A DNA stretch of 7,046 nt from Gemmatimonadota bacterium (GTDB lineage: Bacteria > Gemmatimonadota > Gemmatimonadetes > Gemmatimonadales > Gemmatimonadaceae). Of this stretch, positions 6,293 to 7,046 are shown piece by piece (the first letter of the stretch is position 1; every line of letters starts with the position of its first letter). A program made the translations under genes and the position numbers. The notes beneath the pieces were generated by a model that searched no databases, was not told the DNA's origin, and saw only the letters and a list, made by a program, of their open reading frames with translations. The DNA lies in the NCBI GenBank assembly GCA_031127185.1, contig JARIET010000152.1:1-7046 (forward strand), given 5' to 3'.

Positions 6293-6815
6293 CGAGTTTC
6301 TTCACCCCTTCCAGGATCTTGGTCTCGATGCGGCCGGTTGAGCTGCACTCGCGTGGATTCTTGTACACGCCCGTCACGTCGACGCCCGCCGCGGCGGCAG
6401 CAATGCCCAGCGTCGTTCCGCCGCCATCCGTTGGCTTCACCCAGGTAACGACCGCAATCGTGAGCCGGAAAGCATCAGCGTTGGGGCCGGTGGCGCTCTC
6501 TCCGCAGCTGAACGACAACGACATGGGCGCCTTGCCGAGCGCGCGCATGCGCTCGAATCGCTCGCTCCCGATGATTCCCGACTTGCCATCGGTGTTGCCG
6601 GTGGGGATTCCCAGATCCGTGTAGGTCTTCAGCACCGCCTGATAGATGACCTCTGGAGCCGCATCGAGCTTGTGTTCCTGGCGCAGCGAATCCATGAGCA
6701 CGAGTTCGGACCACGCCGGGAGTTTGACGCGAACGCCCTGTGCCTCCAGTGATGTCGCTATCAATCCGGACAATGCAGCGGCGGACACCGCGTTGATGAG
6801 TGCGCGTTGAATCAT
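6285..6815 (-). CDS. Secreted protein of unknown function
   Basis: A 176-residue protein with a likely Sec signal peptide (hydrophobic stretch about 5-20, cleavage near Ala25, 'SLEA|QG'). There is no lipobox cysteine, so it should be periplasmic or released rather than a lipoprotein. The mature part has a short alpha segment ('APEVIYQAVLKTYTDLGIP', 53-71), then probable strands containing 'SLSFSCGES' (99-107) and 'RLTIAVVTWVKP' (117-128), a Gly/Ala-rich stretch (131-144), and a C-terminal part with 'ECSSTGRIETKIL' (156-168). Cys104 and Cys157 probably form a disulfide. The alpha-then-beta pattern recalls small outer-membrane-associated domains, but I do not recognise a named family. The start overlaps the preceding gene's stop (ATGA), with GAGGGG 8 bases upstream as ribosome binding site. 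It is convergent with the helicase gene. Confidence 0.75.
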   Translation of the reverse strand: MIQRALINAVSAAALSGLIATSLEAQGVRVKLPAWSELVLMDSLRQEHKLDAAPEVIYQAVLKTYTDLGIPTGNTDGKSGIIGSERFERMRALGKAPMSLSFSCGESATGPNADAFRLTIAVVTWVKPTDGGGTTLGIAAAAAGVDVTGVYKNPRECSSTGRIETKILEGVKKLAR

Positions 6816-7046
6816 TGGGGGAGCCCCTCGAGAAGGGTTGCCAGGTTGCCGTTCTCCAATCGGAGCGCCAGGAACGCCGCGGCGTTGGCGACCGCGAATG
6901 ATACCCCGCTCAGGTTCCGATGTGGCTCGACGCCGGGAATGGGCCTTGGGTAGATGGACGCCCGGCAGCGTATCCCCGCATCGCCACCACCCCGTTCAAC
7001 CGCAAATTCATCGCGCGCAAACTCCAGGGCGGCTTCAACACCGGCC
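6812..7046 (-). CDS. C-terminal 77 residues of an unrecognised protein, truncated by the window edge
   Basis: On the minus strand the frame is open from the right edge to a TGA at 6814-6812, giving 77 residues with no internal stop and no plausible start; the gene begins outside the window. The stop overlaps the ATG of the next gene as ATGA, the layout of translationally coupled operon genes, which is the main support for its being real. The visible part starts with a charged helix-like stretch ('EAALEFARDEFAVERGGG'), then a Pro-rich segment ('YPRPIPGVEPHRN', about 32-44) and an Ala/Leu-rich helix-like end ('FAVANAAAFLALRLENG', about 50-66). No family is recognised. Its last codons contain the ribosome binding site of the downstream gene. 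Confidence 0.6.
   Translation of the reverse strand, partial: AGVEAALEFARDEFAVERGGGDAGIRCRASIYPRPIPGVEPHRNLSGVSFAVANAAAFLALRLENGNLATLLEGLPQ
6824..6829 (-). promoter_or_regulatory. Ribosome binding site of the minus-strand secreted protein
   Basis: Read on the minus strand, GAGGGG lies 8 bases before the ATG at 6815-6813, inside the last codons of the upstream gene. With the ATGA stop/start overlap it indicates coupled translation of the two genes and supports the chosen start. Confidence 0.45.

Noticed and set aside
6850..6900. Resemblance of 'SGVSFAVANAAA' in the truncated right-edge protein to the subtilase GTSxA serine motif
   Set aside because: The threonine and the usual following proline are absent and no other catalytic motif is visible in the 77 residues, so a protease call is not supported.

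Overview
The window looks like an ordinary piece of chromosome from a GC-rich bacterium. Coding density is high, third codon positions are mostly G/C, and two secreted proteins have signal peptides ending just before a Gln (SASA|QG and SLEA|QG). Together with genes that start without a ribosome binding site, this suggests Gemmatimonadota or a similar soil/freshwater lineage. That placement is inference; there is no rRNA or other phylogenetic marker here.

Layout. (1) 1-585 (+): the 3' end of a gene cut by the left edge, an extracytoplasmic-looking beta-rich protein of unknown role. (2) 663-2789 (+): a fused alpha/beta ADP-forming acyl-CoA synthetase, which interconverts acyl-CoA + ADP + Pi with acid + ATP + CoA. 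(3) 2851-4056 (+): a secreted metal-dependent hydrolase of the amidohydrolase-2 (TIM-barrel) type. (4) 4060-4506 (+): a small SRPBCC/START-fold ligand-binding protein only 3 bases downstream, almost certainly co-transcribed with (3). (5) 4579-6258 (+): a DeaD/CsdA-type DEAD-box RNA helicase with the C-terminal DbpA-like RNA-binding domain. (6) 6285-6815 (-): a secreted protein of unknown function, convergent with the helicase. (7) 6812-7046 (-): the C-terminal end of another minus-strand gene, cut by the right edge, whose stop overlaps the start of (6) in an ATGA, so (7) and (6) are an operon.

Functional links are weak. The acyl-CoA synthetase is energy/carbon metabolism, the helicase is RNA/ribosome maintenance, and the hydrolase plus SRPBCC pair may handle a small organic molecule, but no pathway can be reconstructed. 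I found no CRISPR array, insertion sequence, tRNA, rRNA, phage gene or defence system. The most interesting non-coding signals are two matching TAGNTT boxes 5-6 bases before the ATG of the synthetase and helicase genes (candidate leaderless promoters), and a strong 9-bp hairpin just upstream of the helicase gene.
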